From a bacterium (lineage in GTDB: Bacteria; Gemmatimonadota; Gemmatimonadetes; Longimicrobiales; RSA9): a stretch of 64,000 bases of DNA. Positions 43,331 to 52,926 of the stretch are shown here, piece by piece. The stretch's first letter is position 1; each line of letters starts with the position of its first letter. The DNA is taken from positions 94,550 through 158,549 of the forward strand of contig QGVH01000006.1 in NCBI GenBank assembly GCA_003242735.1, in the 5' to 3' direction. A program made the position numbers and the translations under genes. Under the pieces are notes generated by a model. The model searched no databases and had not been told where the DNA came from. It saw only the letters and a program-made list of their open reading frames with translations.

Positions 43331-44215
43331 ATGGATGCGTACCGTCGGCGTCGGGCGGCCGCGTGGGTCGTGCTGTCGTTGTTCGCGGCCGCGGCGTGCT
43401 CGGACTCGACCGGGGTGGAGGACCGCATCGAGGGCAACCTGCGGCTCTCGGTCCGTGTTCCCGCGCCGGGCGAGTCGGGAGCGGCGTTCTCCGTCGTGCC
43501 CGTCACGGATGATGCGGGCCGGACGCTGGACATCCAGCAGGTGCAGCTCGTGTTCGAGGAGATCGAGCTGGAGGCCGTGCGCGGGAAGGGCAGGAGTGGT
43601 GGGAACGGTGAACACGGTGGCGCGTCCGCCCTCGTGTGGTGCTGGAGCGATGACGACGACGATTGCTCCCGTCACCGGGAGAGGCAGCGCGGCCGTAAGG
43701 GTCGGGTGTTCGAGGCGGGGCCGGTCCTCGTGGACCTGCCGCTGGATGGCGGCTCGATCCGTTTGCTGGAGGGCGAGGCGCCGGCGGGGAGCTACCGGAA
43801 GCTGGGGCTGGAGATCGACCGGCCCAACGACCGCACGCCCGCGCATCGGGCGTTCCGGGAGGAGCACCCGGATTGGCCGCGCAACGCGAGCATCCGTGTG
43901 CGCGGCACGTATGACCCGGGCACGGGCCCGCAGGCGTTCGACGTCTTCCTGAACATCGAGCTGGACCTCGAGCTGGAGTTCGACGAGCCGCTCGTGATCG
44001 AGGAAGACGAGAACGGCGTCACCGGGCCGGTGGAGGTGACGCTCTCCGTTGACGTGAACCGGTGGTTCGTGGGGCGCGACGGGCTCTTCTTCGACCCGCG
44101 CGCGCTGTCCGCAGACCCGGCGCTCCGTGAGCGGGTGGCGCGCAACATAGGCCTCTCGTTCAAGGCGTATTGGGACCGGGATCGCGGCCGGCCCTGGCCG
44201 AAGCGCCGGCGTTGA
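43331..44215 (+). CDS. Putative lipoprotein of unknown function
   Basis: A 294-residue protein with a lipoprotein signal (WVVLSLFAAAACSDS, lipobox AAAC). A beta-rich domain follows (IEGNLRLSVRVPAPGE, LDIQQVQLVFEEIELEAV), with an internal hypervariable acidic/basic insert (CWSDDDDDC, RHRERQRGRKGR). It ends with a strand-rich region bearing acidic clusters (FLNIELDLELEFDEPLVIEEDENG), possibly for Ca binding. AGGAGGGT precedes ATG 43331. It resembles DUF4382-like proteins only loosely. No function is assigned. A perfect hairpin follows the stop. Confidence 0.72.
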   Translation: MDAYRRRRAAAWVVLSLFAAAACSDSTGVEDRIEGNLRLSVRVPAPGESGAAFSVVPVTDDAGRTLDIQQVQLVFEEIELEAVRGKGRSGGNGEHGGASALVWCWSDDDDDCSRHRERQRGRKGRVFEAGPVLVDLPLDGGSIRLLEGEAPAGSYRKLGLEIDRPNDRTPAHRAFREEHPDWPRNASIRVRGTYDPGTGPQAFDVFLNIELDLELEFDEPLVIEEDENGVTGPVEVTLSVDVNRWFVGRDGLFFDPRALSADPALRERVARNIGLSFKAYWDRDRGRPWPKRRR

Positions 44216-44225
44216 GCCGTGTTCC

Positions 44226-44259
44226 GGGGCGCCGTGCGGGAATCGTCGCACGGCGCCCC
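44226..44259 (+). terminator. Perfect 13-bp hairpin after the 43331 lipoprotein
   Basis: GGGGCGCCGTGCG (44226-44238) pairs with CGCACGGCGCCCC (44247-44259), 8-nt loop, 10 nt past the stop codon at 44215. It is the strongest stem-loop terminator candidate on the plus strand here, though without a T-tract. Confidence 0.6.
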
Positions 44260-44291
44260 CGGGCCCATCGACGCTCGCGTGGCCGCGCGGC

Positions 44292-44320
44292 TTGACGCCA
44301 GCGGCGGCGCCCGCTATGTA
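44292..44320 (+). promoter_or_regulatory. Candidate sigma-70 promoter
   Basis: TTGACG (44292-44297), 17 nt, TATGTA (44315-44320): good hexamers at ideal spacing, directly after the terminator hairpin and reading toward the small membrane protein gene. Confidence 0.5.
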
Positions 44321-44555
44321 GGGCCGGGGTCCAGAGCTCGAACGAGCGCGCCGCGTGGCGTGGTTCCGGCCCATGACCTCGGGGGCCGGGGCACGGCTCG
44401 GCCCGACCGACGGGCTGCCGCGCGTTCGTCCCCGTGCCGCGCAGCCGGCGCCGCGGCTGGGGAGGGGAGATCGGGCGCGCGTCTTGCCGACCGGATTCCG
44501 GGGCCGTGGCCTTCCCGACGCCACGCCGGCACGCGAAACGTACGGGGCGAGTGAC

Positions 44556-45002
44556 TTGGAGCTTCCGGGATCCTTCCGCCGCTTCTTTCGGCTGCTTCTT
44601 CCCACGCTCGTGCTCCTGGTCGCCATGTCCATCGCGTCCGAGGTGCGGCGACAACGGCCGCCGGCTCTCAGCGTGCAACTGCGCAACGACCTGATCCGGG
44701 CACGCGCGCTCGCCGACTCCTGTACGGCGGCCCTCGCCGAGGCCGAGGCGAGTTTCCGCGCATACAACGCCCACGTGGACTCGTTGCACGATGCCGTTCG
44801 CGGCTACGAATCACTCCACCCTGCCGGTGTCCCCGCGGACAGTTACTCGAGCTACCTGGCCGCGTTCGACAGCTACAACGTGGCCGCCGCGGGCTGGCAG
44901 GCGCGTGCCGACTCGCTCCGGGCGAGCTGGGCCGCGTGCAAGGAGGTGATCGAGCGGCACAACGCGCTGGCGGATTCGGCGCGGCGGATGATGGAGCAAT
45001 AG
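44556..45002 (+). CDS. Small membrane-anchored coiled-coil protein
   Basis: About 148 residues: one N-terminal membrane segment (FFRLLLPTLVLLVAMSIAS), then ~110 residues of helix with heptad-like pattern (LIRARALADSCTAALAEAEASFRAYNAHVDSLHDAV, WQARADSLRASWAACKEVIERHNALADSARRMM). It is probably a periplasmic coiled coil anchored in the inner membrane. The start is doubtful. TTG 44556 is chosen because it puts the membrane segment at the N-terminus. GTG 44355 would add 67 Arg/Pro-rich residues and is nearer to the promoter at 44292. No family is recognised. Confidence 0.55.
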   Translation: MELPGSFRRFFRLLLPTLVLLVAMSIASEVRRQRPPALSVQLRNDLIRARALADSCTAALAEAEASFRAYNAHVDSLHDAVRGYESLHPAGVPADSYSSYLAAFDSYNVAAAGWQARADSLRASWAACKEVIERHNALADSARRMMEQ

Positions 45003-45013
45003 CAGGGACACGA

Positions 45014-45034
45014 GCGCACGCACGAGGCGTGCGC
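45014..45034 (+). terminator. 8-bp perfect hairpin after coiled-coil gene
   Basis: GCGCACGC (45014-45021) pairs with GCGTGCGC (45027-45034) around ACGAG, 12 nt past the stop. There is no T-run; possible terminator. Confidence 0.4.
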
Positions 45035-45155
45035 GGGGCTCGCCCCTCACCCCGATCGGAACCCGGAACGGCCGCCGAGCGTACCGCCCAGGCGGGGGGA
45101 GGCGGCATGCTCCGTGCGTGCCGCGCTCCCGATTCCGCAGACCAGGGTGGGGCGC

Positions 45156-46223
45156 ATGGCACGGTACGCGAGCATCGTCGACGCGATCGGCAACACACCG
45201 GTGGTCCGGATCAATCGGCTCGCTCCGCCGGGGATCGAGCTGTACGTCAAGGTCGAGGCGTTCAACCCGGGCGGCTCGGTGAAGGACCGTCTGGCGCTCG
45301 GCGTGATCGAGGACGCTGAACGGTCGGGCCGGTTGAAGCCGGGACAGACCGTCGTCGAAGCGACGAGCGGCAACACCGGCATCGGCCTGGCCGTGGTGTG
45401 CGCGGCGAAGGGCTACCCGCTCGTCGTCACCATGACGGAGACGTTCAGCGTGGAGCGGCGCCGGCTGATGCGGTTCCTGGGCGCCAAGGTCGTGCTCACC
45501 CCGGCGGCGGCGGGCGGGACGGGAATGGTGAAGAAGGCGGTCGAGCTCGCGGAGGTGCACGGCTGGTTCCTGCCGCGGCAGTTCGAGAACGAAGCGAACG
45601 CGGACATCCACTCACGCACCACCGCTCGAGAGATCCTGGCGGATTTCGCGGGGCAGCGGCTCGACTACTTCGTCACCGGCTTCGGCACGGGCGGAACGCT
45701 GAAAGGCGTGGCGCGGGTGCTCGCCGCCGAGCGGCCGGAGACGAAGGTCGTGCTCGCCGAGCCCGCGGATGCCCCGCTGGTCTCGAGCGGCGTGCCGCAG
45801 GAGCGGAACCCGGATGGCTCGCCGGCCGCGCGCCATCCGGCGTGGAAGCCGCACCCGATCCAGGGATGGAGCCCGGACTTCATCCCGAAGCTCGCGGGCG
45901 ATGCGGTGGAGGCCGGCCTGGTGGACCGTGTGGTCACGGTCCCGTCTGTGGCTGCGATGGAGTGGAGCCGGCGCCTGGCCCGCGAGGAAGGGATCCTCGT
46001 CGGCATCTCGGCCGGCGCGACCTTCGCTGCGGCCATGCAGGTCGCCGAGGAGGCGCCGGCGGGATCCACCATCCTCTGCATGCTGCCCGACACGGGCGAG
46101 CGCTACCTCTCGACGCCGCTCTTCGAGAACACGCAGGTGGACATGACGGAGGAGGAGCTGGCGATCCTGCGGTCCACGCCGACGTTCGCGGACGCGTTCG
46201 GCCCGGCGGCCAGCCTGCCGTGA
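45156..46223 (+). CDS. cysK: Cysteine synthase
   Basis: O-acetylserine sulfhydrylase, 355 residues, PLP-dependent. It shows IVDAIGNTPVVRINRL, NPGGSVKDRLAL with the PLP lysine, the substrate loop EATSGNTGIGLAVV, the phosphate loop GFGTGGTLKGVARVL and the C-terminal Ser of LVGISAGATFAA plus CMLPDTGERYLSTPLFE. It is ~40 residues longer than typical CysK because of an insertion around residues 225-255 (PQERNPDGSPAARHPAWKPH), seen in some bacterial forms. It starts at ATG 45156. It makes L-cysteine from O-acetylserine and sulfide in the cytoplasm. Confidence 0.95.
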   Translation: MARYASIVDAIGNTPVVRINRLAPPGIELYVKVEAFNPGGSVKDRLALGVIEDAERSGRLKPGQTVVEATSGNTGIGLAVVCAAKGYPLVVTMTETFSVERRRLMRFLGAKVVLTPAAAGGTGMVKKAVELAEVHGWFLPRQFENEANADIHSRTTAREILADFAGQRLDYFVTGFGTGGTLKGVARVLAAERPETKVVLAEPADAPLVSSGVPQERNPDGSPAARHPAWKPHPIQGWSPDFIPKLAGDAVEAGLVDRVVTVPSVAAMEWSRRLAREEGILVGISAGATFAAAMQVAEEAPAGSTILCMLPDTGERYLSTPLFENTQVDMTEEELAILRSTPTFADAFGPAASLP

Positions 46224-46303
46224 GGCGCCCCCGGCGCTTGCGTGGCGCGGTGCGGCGCGCCGGGATTGGGTCAACGTCCCCGTCCACAATGGAGTCGAAG
46301 CCA

Positions 46304-47761
46304 ATGTTGGGTCGCCGAGTGCGTACCGCGCTCCTGCTGCTGAGCATCGCGGCGCCGTGCGCCGCGCAGATCCCCGCGTCCGAGTACGCCGCGCGCCGTG
46401 CAGCGCTGGCGGAGCGGATCGGCACCGGCGTGGTCCTCGCGTTCGGCGCGACGCAGCCGATGAACGACGCGGCCAGCTACCGTCAGCTCCCGGCGTTCAA
46501 CTACCTGACCGGCTTCCAGGAGCCCGACGCCGCGTTCCTCATGGTCGCCCGTGACGGGCGGCCGTCGTACGCAATGCTGTACGTGCCGGCGCGGGACCCG
46601 CGCATGCAGCTCTACGACGGCTTCCCGCCGGACTCGGCCGAGACGCTCGCGCGGCTGGGGCTGGGCGTCCGCACGCTGGACGCACTGCGCCCGACGCTGG
46701 ATACCCTCGTCGCCGCCGGGCTGCCGGTCTACTCGGTATGGGACTTCGCTTCGCGGGACTACGCGCGCACCGACTCGCTGACGCGCGGACGCAGGTTCAT
46801 CGAGCTCCTGCGCGAGGCGCACCCCAACGTGGAGGTCCGGGACGCCCACCCACACATCGACGCGTTGCGCGTGGTGAAGAGCCCGGCGGAGATCGCGTTG
46901 CTCCGCAAGGCGGTGGACATCACGGTGGCCGCGCTGGAGGAGGCAATGCGATCGGTGCGGCCGGGAATGAACGAGGCGGAGCTGCAGACGATCATCGAGT
47001 TCACCTTCCGGCGCGGCGGCGCGGAAGGTCCCTCGTTCCACTCGATCATCGGCTCCGGCCCCAACTCGACGAGCTACCACTACCGCGCGAACAACCGCGA
47101 GATGCAGGCGGGCGACGTCGTCGTCATGGATGTCGGCGCGCTGTACCAGGGATACGCGGCGGACGTCACGCGCACGATCCCGGTGAGCGGCACGTTCACG
47201 CCGGAGCAGCGCACGATCTACCAGATCGTGCGGGAGGCGCAGGCGGCCGCGGAGCGCGAGGTCCGGGCCGGGGCACCGGTCGCCAACAGCAACAGGGTGG
47301 TCCGCGAGATCCTCGCCAGGCGGCTCGCGGAGCTCGGCCTGATCGAGTCGCCGGACGCCACGTTCGATCCCCCGTGGGGCGGCGACTGCTCGCGTCCGAA
47401 TCTCCGCTGCACGCAGGCGTTCCTCTACATGGCGCACGGCCTGGGTCACGGCATCGGGCTCGAGGTGCACGACGTGGGCGGCCATTCGTACTCCCCGACG
47501 GGGGTGTTCCAGGAAGGCGAGGTCATCACGATCGAGCCGGGCCTGTACATCGGCACCCACCTGCTCGACATGCTGCCGGACACGCCGAAGAACCGCGCGT
47601 TCATCGCCGCCGTGCGCCCCGCGGTCGAGCGTTACGCGAACATCGGCGTCCGCATCGAGGACGACTACATCGTCACCGCGACGGGCGTTGAGTGGATCTC
47701 GCGGGCGCCGCGGGAGATCGAGGAGATCGAGGCGGTGATGCGCCAGCGGCCGGGGACCTGA
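46304..47761 (+). CDS. Secreted Xaa-Pro aminopeptidase (M24B)
   Basis: A 485-residue exported metallopeptidase. A signal peptide (TALLLLSIAAPCAAQ) precedes an N-terminal creatinase-like domain (residues ~25-190) and the M24 pita-bread domain. Dinuclear metal ligands are readable: VVMDVGALYQGYAADVTRTIP (two Asp), GLGHGIGLEVHDVGGHS (His), EVITIEPGLYIG (Glu) and VRIEDDYIV (Glu). It removes N-terminal residues preceding Pro, here apparently in the periplasm. ATG 46304 has GGAG 9 nt upstream and is preferred over ATG 46289. It is followed by a hairpin. Confidence 0.92.
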   Translation: MLGRRVRTALLLLSIAAPCAAQIPASEYAARRAALAERIGTGVVLAFGATQPMNDAASYRQLPAFNYLTGFQEPDAAFLMVARDGRPSYAMLYVPARDPRMQLYDGFPPDSAETLARLGLGVRTLDALRPTLDTLVAAGLPVYSVWDFASRDYARTDSLTRGRRFIELLREAHPNVEVRDAHPHIDALRVVKSPAEIALLRKAVDITVAALEEAMRSVRPGMNEAELQTIIEFTFRRGGAEGPSFHSIIGSGPNSTSYHYRANNREMQAGDVVVMDVGALYQGYAADVTRTIPVSGTFTPEQRTIYQIVREAQAAAEREVRAGAPVANSNRVVREILARRLAELGLIESPDATFDPPWGGDCSRPNLRCTQAFLYMAHGLGHGIGLEVHDVGGHSYSPTGVFQEGEVITIEPGLYIGTHLLDMLPDTPKNRAFIAAVRPAVERYANIGVRIEDDYIVTATGVEWISRAPREIEEIEAVMRQRPGT

Positions 47762-48215
47762 CGGGGCCCGAGGCGAGCCGGAATCCGCCCCGAACCTCCC
47801 GGGCCGACCGGCGCCTGGCACACGCGGGGCACCGGCGTTTGGGCTGGGGGACCACGGGGCGGGGGAGAATCCCCCGCCACGAGCGAGCCCGCGGTTGACA
47901 GGGCCGTCCCGCGGGCTTTAGCATGCGGTACCGCGGTGGAAGAGAGTTCGGAAGGCCCAGGCAGCATGCAGGGATCCTCCCCGGATCTCCCCGGAAGGAC
48001 GCATCCACGCCGGCAGTGCCGCCCCAGCACAAGCCACGTCACGTCACGCGCCACAGGTGTCCCCGGCGCATGGCTGTCTTGCGGGCGTTGCGCGCGGGAT
48101 CCCCGGAGCCGTTGAGGCGACCGTTGGCGCCGGAATGATGGCCGCCGTCCGCCGCCACCGGGTGCTCCAGACTCGTTTCGCTGGGACAATACGTTCCGGC
48201 CGAGGCGCTGATGCC
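47762..48215 (+). promoter_or_regulatory. Intergenic region with terminator hairpin and candidate promoter
   Basis: 454 nt. A perfect 8-bp hairpin (47868-47875 with 47881-47888) probably ends the peptidase transcript. A consensus TTGACA at 47895-47900 with a weak -10 near 47917-47923 (TTTAGC/TTAGCA) could start the TonB receptor transcript, leaving a ~290-nt leader. No gene is supported. Confidence 0.45.
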
Positions 48216-50585
48216 ATGGAGAGCAGGATCGGGCATCGTCGTGCCTGCATTCGCGCGGCTGCCCTGATCGCGTGGTCGCTCGCGCGTGCCGCGGCGCCTG
48301 GCGACGCCGCCGCGCAGGAACGGCCGAACGTCTACGGAACCGTGCGCACCGCCGAGGGCAGGCCGGTGGCCGCCGCGTTCGTGGTGTTGAGAGCGCCGGC
48401 CGGGAAGCACGTGGGAACGGAGTTCACGGATGAGGGCGGGCGGTTCAGCCTCGGCCCGGTGCCGCCCGGGCAGTACGTCCTCACCGTCTCGAGCATCGGC
48501 TACTCCACGGCCGTGGAGAGCGTGGAGGTTCTGGCGGGGGAGCTCGCGAGGGTCGACGTCGTCCTCGTCCCGGAAGCGGTTCAGGTCCAGCCGTTGCGCG
48601 CGGATCTCGCGGCGGCCCGTCGCGCGGCGCTTCGTGAAGAGGCCGGCATCACGGCCCACCAGCTCACGCAGCCCGAACTGAAGCTCATCCCCGGCCTGGC
48701 CGAGCCGGATCCCATGCGCGCCGTCGCGACGCTCCCCGGCGTGGTATCGAGCTCCGACGTCACCTCCTCGTTCAACGTCCGCGGCGCATCGGCAGACCAG
48801 AACCTCATCCTGCTGGACGGCATCCCTGTCTTCAGCCCCCAGCACCTGGGAGGCGTCTTCTCGATCTTCAACACGGACATCATTGATCGCGCCGAGCTGT
48901 ATTCGGGCGGATTCCCTCCGGAGTTCGGCGGTCGCGTCTCATCGGTGTTGAGCATCGAGAGCGACGTCGGCGACGGCGACTTCGGCGTGAGCGGCGGCCT
49001 CTCGCTCCTCGCCGGCCGCGTGGCGGTGGGGGGCGGCCTCGAGTCCGGGCTCGGCTTCCGCGACCTGCGCTGGCGGTTCTCCGTCCGCCGTTCCCACCTG
49101 GACCGGCTGCTGCGCCCGGCCATGGAGTTCCCGTACCACCTGACGGATGCGCAGGGCGTCGTGGAGGCGTGGGCGCCCGGCGGGGACAGGGTCCTGCTCA
49201 CCGGGTACTGGGGGAGGGATGTGCTGGATTTCCGCGACTCGGGGCCGTCGGAGTTCCCGCTCCGGTTCTACTGGGACTGGGGCAACGCCCTCGGCGGACT
49301 GCGGTGGACCCGGCCCCGCAGCGGCGGCGGCACGCTCGACGCTCGCGCCGGCATCTCGACCTTCGACACGCGACTCCGCTTCATCGACTACGACGACACG
49401 GACCTCCGCAGCGAGATCCGCCAGGCGTTGCTCACGCTGGATCTCGAGCAGCCGCTCTCGTCCACGTGGACGCTGAAGTCGGGGATCGAGGCCAACGCGC
49501 TGGAGCACCACAACCGGATCCTGGTGGGCGGTACGGAGTTCAGCGCCTCCGCCGGGCGGGCGTGGCTCGCCTCGGGCTACGCCCAGCTCTCCTGGCGTGC
49601 GTGGGACCGCTGGTCCGTGGAAGGCGGGATCCGCGTGGACGCGTTCCGCCCGGACGACGGCGCGGAAAGCATCGAGGTGGCACCCCGCCTCTCGGTGAAG
49701 CGCTTCATCGCGGGTGAGGTGGCTGCGGTGAAGCTCTCCGTGGGCCGTTACACCCAGTACCTCCACTCCGTGCGGGACGAGGAGCTGCCGCTGGGACTGG
49801 ACACGTGGGTCGTCGCGGGCGCGCACGTGCCGTACGTCGTCTCGGACCAGGCCCAGCTCGGTTTCGAGCTGCGCCCGGCGTCCGGCTGGTTCGTCTCGAC
49901 AGAGGTCTACGAGCGCCGGTTCGAAGGCGTCGTGACCACCAATCCGGGCGAGGATCCGAACGACCCGGGGGACGACCTGCTCCCGGGCAACGGCCTCTCG
50001 CGCGGCGCGGACCTGATGATCCGGCGCGCGCACGGAAGGACCCGCGGCTGGCTCAGCGTTTCCTGGCTCAAGGCGACGCGCACGTTCCCCGATTTCACAT
50101 CGAGCCGTCAGCCACTGCCGGAGATCACGTACCCGCCGTCGTTCGACCGGCGGCTGGACGTCAACGTCGTCGTGCAACGGGATCTGCCGGGCGGCATCGA
50201 GGGCGGGCTGCGGTGGCACTTCGGCACGGGCACCCCCTACACGCGGCCGGTGGCGGGACACGCGCTGTACGCAACACGGTTCTCCCTCGGCGCGCGCCGC
50301 CGCTGGCAGGGGCCCAGCAGTCCGGAGGATTCCGGCGGCTTCGGCGTCGTCATGGGTAGGCGCAACGCGGAGCGCTATCCCGACTACCACCGCCTGGACC
50401 TGAGCTTCCGCCGCCCAATGGATCTCTCGTGGGGGCGCGTCGTCCCGTATCTGGACATCCTCAACGTCTACAACCGGAAGAACGTTCTCATCTACTTCTA
50501 CGAGTTCGACCGCGATGTGCCCATCCGGAGCGGACTCTCGATGTTCCCTCTCCTGCCCGCTCTCGGCGTAGAGGTCCGCTTCTGA
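48216..50585 (+). CDS. TonB-dependent receptor with carboxypeptidase-like domain
   Basis: A 789-residue outer-membrane receptor. An export signal ends GDAAAQ. A carboxypeptidase-regulatory-like domain follows (NVYGTVRTAEGRPVAAAFVVL, GQYVLTVSSIGYST), then a plug (ALREEAGITAHQLTQPEL, SSFNVRGASADQNLILLDGIPVFSPQHLGGVFSIFN, FPPEFGGRVSSVLSI). A shorter barrel ends in Phe (ALGVEVRF), the BAM signal. ATG 48216; longer in-frame starts lack ribosome sites. The next gene starts inside its stop codon (TGATG), so receptor and lipoprotein are translationally coupled, an arrangement like Bacteroidota receptor/DUF4249 pairs. Confidence 0.92.
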   Translation: MESRIGHRRACIRAAALIAWSLARAAAPGDAAAQERPNVYGTVRTAEGRPVAAAFVVLRAPAGKHVGTEFTDEGGRFSLGPVPPGQYVLTVSSIGYSTAVESVEVLAGELARVDVVLVPEAVQVQPLRADLAAARRAALREEAGITAHQLTQPELKLIPGLAEPDPMRAVATLPGVVSSSDVTSSFNVRGASADQNLILLDGIPVFSPQHLGGVFSIFNTDIIDRAELYSGGFPPEFGGRVSSVLSIESDVGDGDFGVSGGLSLLAGRVAVGGGLESGLGFRDLRWRFSVRRSHLDRLLRPAMEFPYHLTDAQGVVEAWAPGGDRVLLTGYWGRDVLDFRDSGPSEFPLRFYWDWGNALGGLRWTRPRSGGGTLDARAGISTFDTRLRFIDYDDTDLRSEIRQALLTLDLEQPLSSTWTLKSGIEANALEHHNRILVGGTEFSASAGRAWLASGYAQLSWRAWDRWSVEGGIRVDAFRPDDGAESIEVAPRLSVKRFIAGEVAAVKLSVGRYTQYLHSVRDEELPLGLDTWVVAGAHVPYVVSDQAQLGFELRPASGWFVSTEVYERRFEGVVTTNPGEDPNDPGDDLLPGNGLSRGADLMIRRAHGRTRGWLSVSWLKATRTFPDFTSSRQPLPEITYPPSFDRRLDVNVVVQRDLPGGIEGGLRWHFGTGTPYTRPVAGHALYATRFSLGARRRWQGPSSPEDSGGFGVVMGRRNAERYPDYHRLDLSFRRPMDLSWGRVVPYLDILNVYNRKNVLIYFYEFDRDVPIRSGLSMFPLLPALGVEVRF

Positions 50586-51577
50586 TGATGGACGGCCCCG
50601 GGATGCAGTTCCTTGGATTCCCGCGTCGCTGCGTGTCGGGCGTCACACGGTCCGCGCTCGCGTGGGCGCTCGCGCTCGCCGTGGCCGGCTGCGAGCTGAC
50701 CGAGGTCACCCTCGCCGAACCCAGCGACCTGGTCGTGGCCGAGGTGTTGATCCAGCACTCCGACACCGGTGTCCACGCGTCTGCCCTGCTGTACACGACC
50801 CAGGGCAGCAAGGACCCGGACCGGGTACGGAGCGCGCGGGTCGTGCTGACGCCCGAGGGCGGGAAGCCCGTACACCTCCCGCGCGTGAGGCACACGGTGT
50901 GTCTGGAGTCGATGCCGCGCGAGCCCGTCACCGAACCGGCGTGCTACGCGAGCAACACTGCGCTCGCCCACGTGCGGCCGGGCCAGTACGTGGACCTCAC
51001 GATCACCCTTCCCGACGGCGCGGAGATCCGCGGTTCCACACGGACGATCGGCGACTTCGAGGTGGCGGCCAAGGAGCGGATGGCCAAGGGACCACGTGGG
51101 CTGCCGATCTGCTACCTCCCTCCGCAGACGACGCTCGCGCTCGCCTGGACGCGAGCCGCGGGGGCCTGGGGCTACGTCATCGAGAGCTGGATCTACGGGC
51201 TGCCGGACGCCCTGGCCCCGGAAGGGATCGCGATAGACCAGGATCCCCTGTTCCTGACCGGGGTCTCGCTCTCCGCCGCGGACACCACGATCGTCTTCCC
51301 GTCCCAGGTCGGGCTGGCGGAACGGCTCGACGAGGACGCCGAGGTCCTGCTGGCGCTCCAGGATGGACTGCCGGAAGGGTCCAGCGCGATCATCTACGTC
51401 GTGGCCGCGGATCGAAACTTCGTTCGATGGTTCCGCGGCGCGTCCTTCAACCCGGCGGGCACCGAGCGGATCTCCAGTCTCACGGGCGACGGGTTCGGGT
51501 ACTTCGGAGCAACGGCCATCCGGGGCCTTTCGGTGACGACGGTTGCGTCCCCCGGCGTCCCGTCGTGCATCGAGTGA
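50585..51577 (+). CDS. DUF4249-like lipoprotein
   Basis: A 330-residue lipoprotein (WALALAVAGCELTEV, lipobox AVAGC) with an N-terminal beta-sandwich (DLVVAEVLIQHSDTGVHASALLYTT, VRSARVVLTPEGGKPVHL, VRPGQYVDLTITLPDGAEI) that resembles DUF4249, followed by a beta-rich C-terminal half. The coupled start (TGATG) with the TonB receptor at 48216 suggests the two proteins work together at the outer membrane, the lipoprotein perhaps being surface-exposed. Ligand unknown. Family assignment is by pattern and not certain. Confidence 0.7.
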   Translation: MMDGPGMQFLGFPRRCVSGVTRSALAWALALAVAGCELTEVTLAEPSDLVVAEVLIQHSDTGVHASALLYTTQGSKDPDRVRSARVVLTPEGGKPVHLPRVRHTVCLESMPREPVTEPACYASNTALAHVRPGQYVDLTITLPDGAEIRGSTRTIGDFEVAAKERMAKGPRGLPICYLPPQTTLALAWTRAAGAWGYVIESWIYGLPDALAPEGIAIDQDPLFLTGVSLSAADTTIVFPSQVGLAERLDEDAEVLLALQDGLPEGSSAIIYVVAADRNFVRWFRGASFNPAGTERISSLTGDGFGYFGATAIRGLSVTTVASPGVPSCIE

Positions 51578-51724
51578 GCGGCGCGCGCCACGGCCGCGAG
51601 TGAACGGCGTGCACAAGACCGCGGCCGGCCACGCGGGGATATCCGTTGGCCCGCGCGCCGGCCGCCGCTGCTCCCGACAGACCGCGTCCCTGGCCTCGCT
51701 CGGCCCACGACCGGATGCGCCCGC

Positions 51725-52888
51725 CTACTGCGTGAACGGCTCCCGCGGGATGGAGGGCAGGAGCTCCAGCGCGTTGCCGTGATACAGCTTGCGCAGTACC
51801 TCGTCCGGCAGGCCCATGCCGTACAGCTTCCAGAACGCGTGGTAGTCGCGGTAGTAATCGAAGTACTCGTCCTCCGTCTCGAGCACGCGCCAGTAGTACG
51901 GGTACTCGTCCGGTTGGAACGAGTCCTTGCCGAACAGCAGCCGGTCCTGGTACTTCACGAAGAACTTGTGCGCCGTCCGCGGCTGGCGGCCCAGGTCGTA
52001 GAGGATCGCCCCGATCTCAGCGTACACGTTGGGCATCGCATCGAAGATGCGGCCGAGGCGGGCGAGGTCGTTGGCGTGCCAGCCGAGGTGCGCGAGCACC
52101 CACTTGACGTTCGGGTGTCGCGCCAGCAGCCGGTCCCGCTCCTCCATCAGCTCCTCGAACGACGGGTAGCGCGAGCGGTCGAAGAACCGGCGGTTGGGGA
52201 ACAGCGCCATCTCCAGCCACCGCTCGTTGTTGTAGTCCAGCGGCTGGAAGAACTCGGCCGGGTCGCCGACGTGGATGAACACCGGGATGCCGAGGCGCGC
52301 GGCGGTCTCCCAGACCGGATCGAGCTCGGGGTCATCCAGCCGCAGGCGCGTGCCGTCCGTCTTGCGGTACGTGAGCCCGAAGCTCTTGTTGATCTCGCCC
52401 ACGCCGACCGCGCCGGCGCGCACGTCCTCCTCGAGCTGCGCGGCGAGCTTCTCGCCCGAGCCCGGGCCGACCTGGCTCAGGTCCAGCGTGGTGAAGAACA
52501 CGAACCGGTCCTCGTAGCCCGCCTCGCGCACCGCCTGGATCTGCCGCCTCAACTGCTCGCCCGACGTCCCGCGCGCCTGCACCATCACCTGGATGTTCAG
52601 CGAATCCATCGCAGCGACGACCCGCTCGATCACGTCCTTCGAGACGAGCAGCGGCGGGTGCCCGTGGAAGTCGACCACGGGGAACTTCGCCCGCGGCACC
52701 TCGTGCGCGGGCACGACCAGCGTCGACCGCGGCTTGTACTCGAGGATCGTCGGCGGCGGGAACTCCGGCCGCCGGCCCTCGCCCGGGCGCCCGCGCTGCC
52801 CCTGCTGCGCGAGGACCGGGTCGGCCGCGGCCAGCACGGTCAGGCCGAGGGCGAAGAGGGAGACCGAGCCAGTACGTCGACGATGCAC
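51725..52888 (-). CDS. Exported amidohydrolase family protein
   Basis: A 387-residue exported protein (signal SVSLFALGLTVLAAADPVLAQ) with a metal-dependent TIM-barrel of the amidohydrolase_2 type. FPVVDFHGHPPLL carries the HxH metal motif. IPVFIHVGDPAEF, WVLAHLGWHANDLARL and RLLFGKDSFQPDEYPYY supply the remaining metal and catalytic residues (His, His, Asp). It starts at GTG 52888 with GGGGAG upstream. It lies 61 nt after the EEP hydrolase gene on the same strand, so the two may be co-transcribed. Substrate unknown. Confidence 0.88.
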   Translation of the reverse strand: MHRRRTGSVSLFALGLTVLAAADPVLAQQGQRGRPGEGRRPEFPPPTILEYKPRSTLVVPAHEVPRAKFPVVDFHGHPPLLVSKDVIERVVAAMDSLNIQVMVQARGTSGEQLRRQIQAVREAGYEDRFVFFTTLDLSQVGPGSGEKLAAQLEEDVRAGAVGVGEINKSFGLTYRKTDGTRLRLDDPELDPVWETAARLGIPVFIHVGDPAEFFQPLDYNNERWLEMALFPNRRFFDRSRYPSFEELMEERDRLLARHPNVKWVLAHLGWHANDLARLGRIFDAMPNVYAEIGAILYDLGRQPRTAHKFFVKYQDRLLFGKDSFQPDEYPYYWRVLETEDEYFDYYRDYHAFWKLYGMGLPDEVLRKLYHGNALELLPSIPREPFTQ

Positions 52889-52926
52889 GATGCACTCCCC
52901 GGATCGAGCGGGTTCACCTGCCGGGC

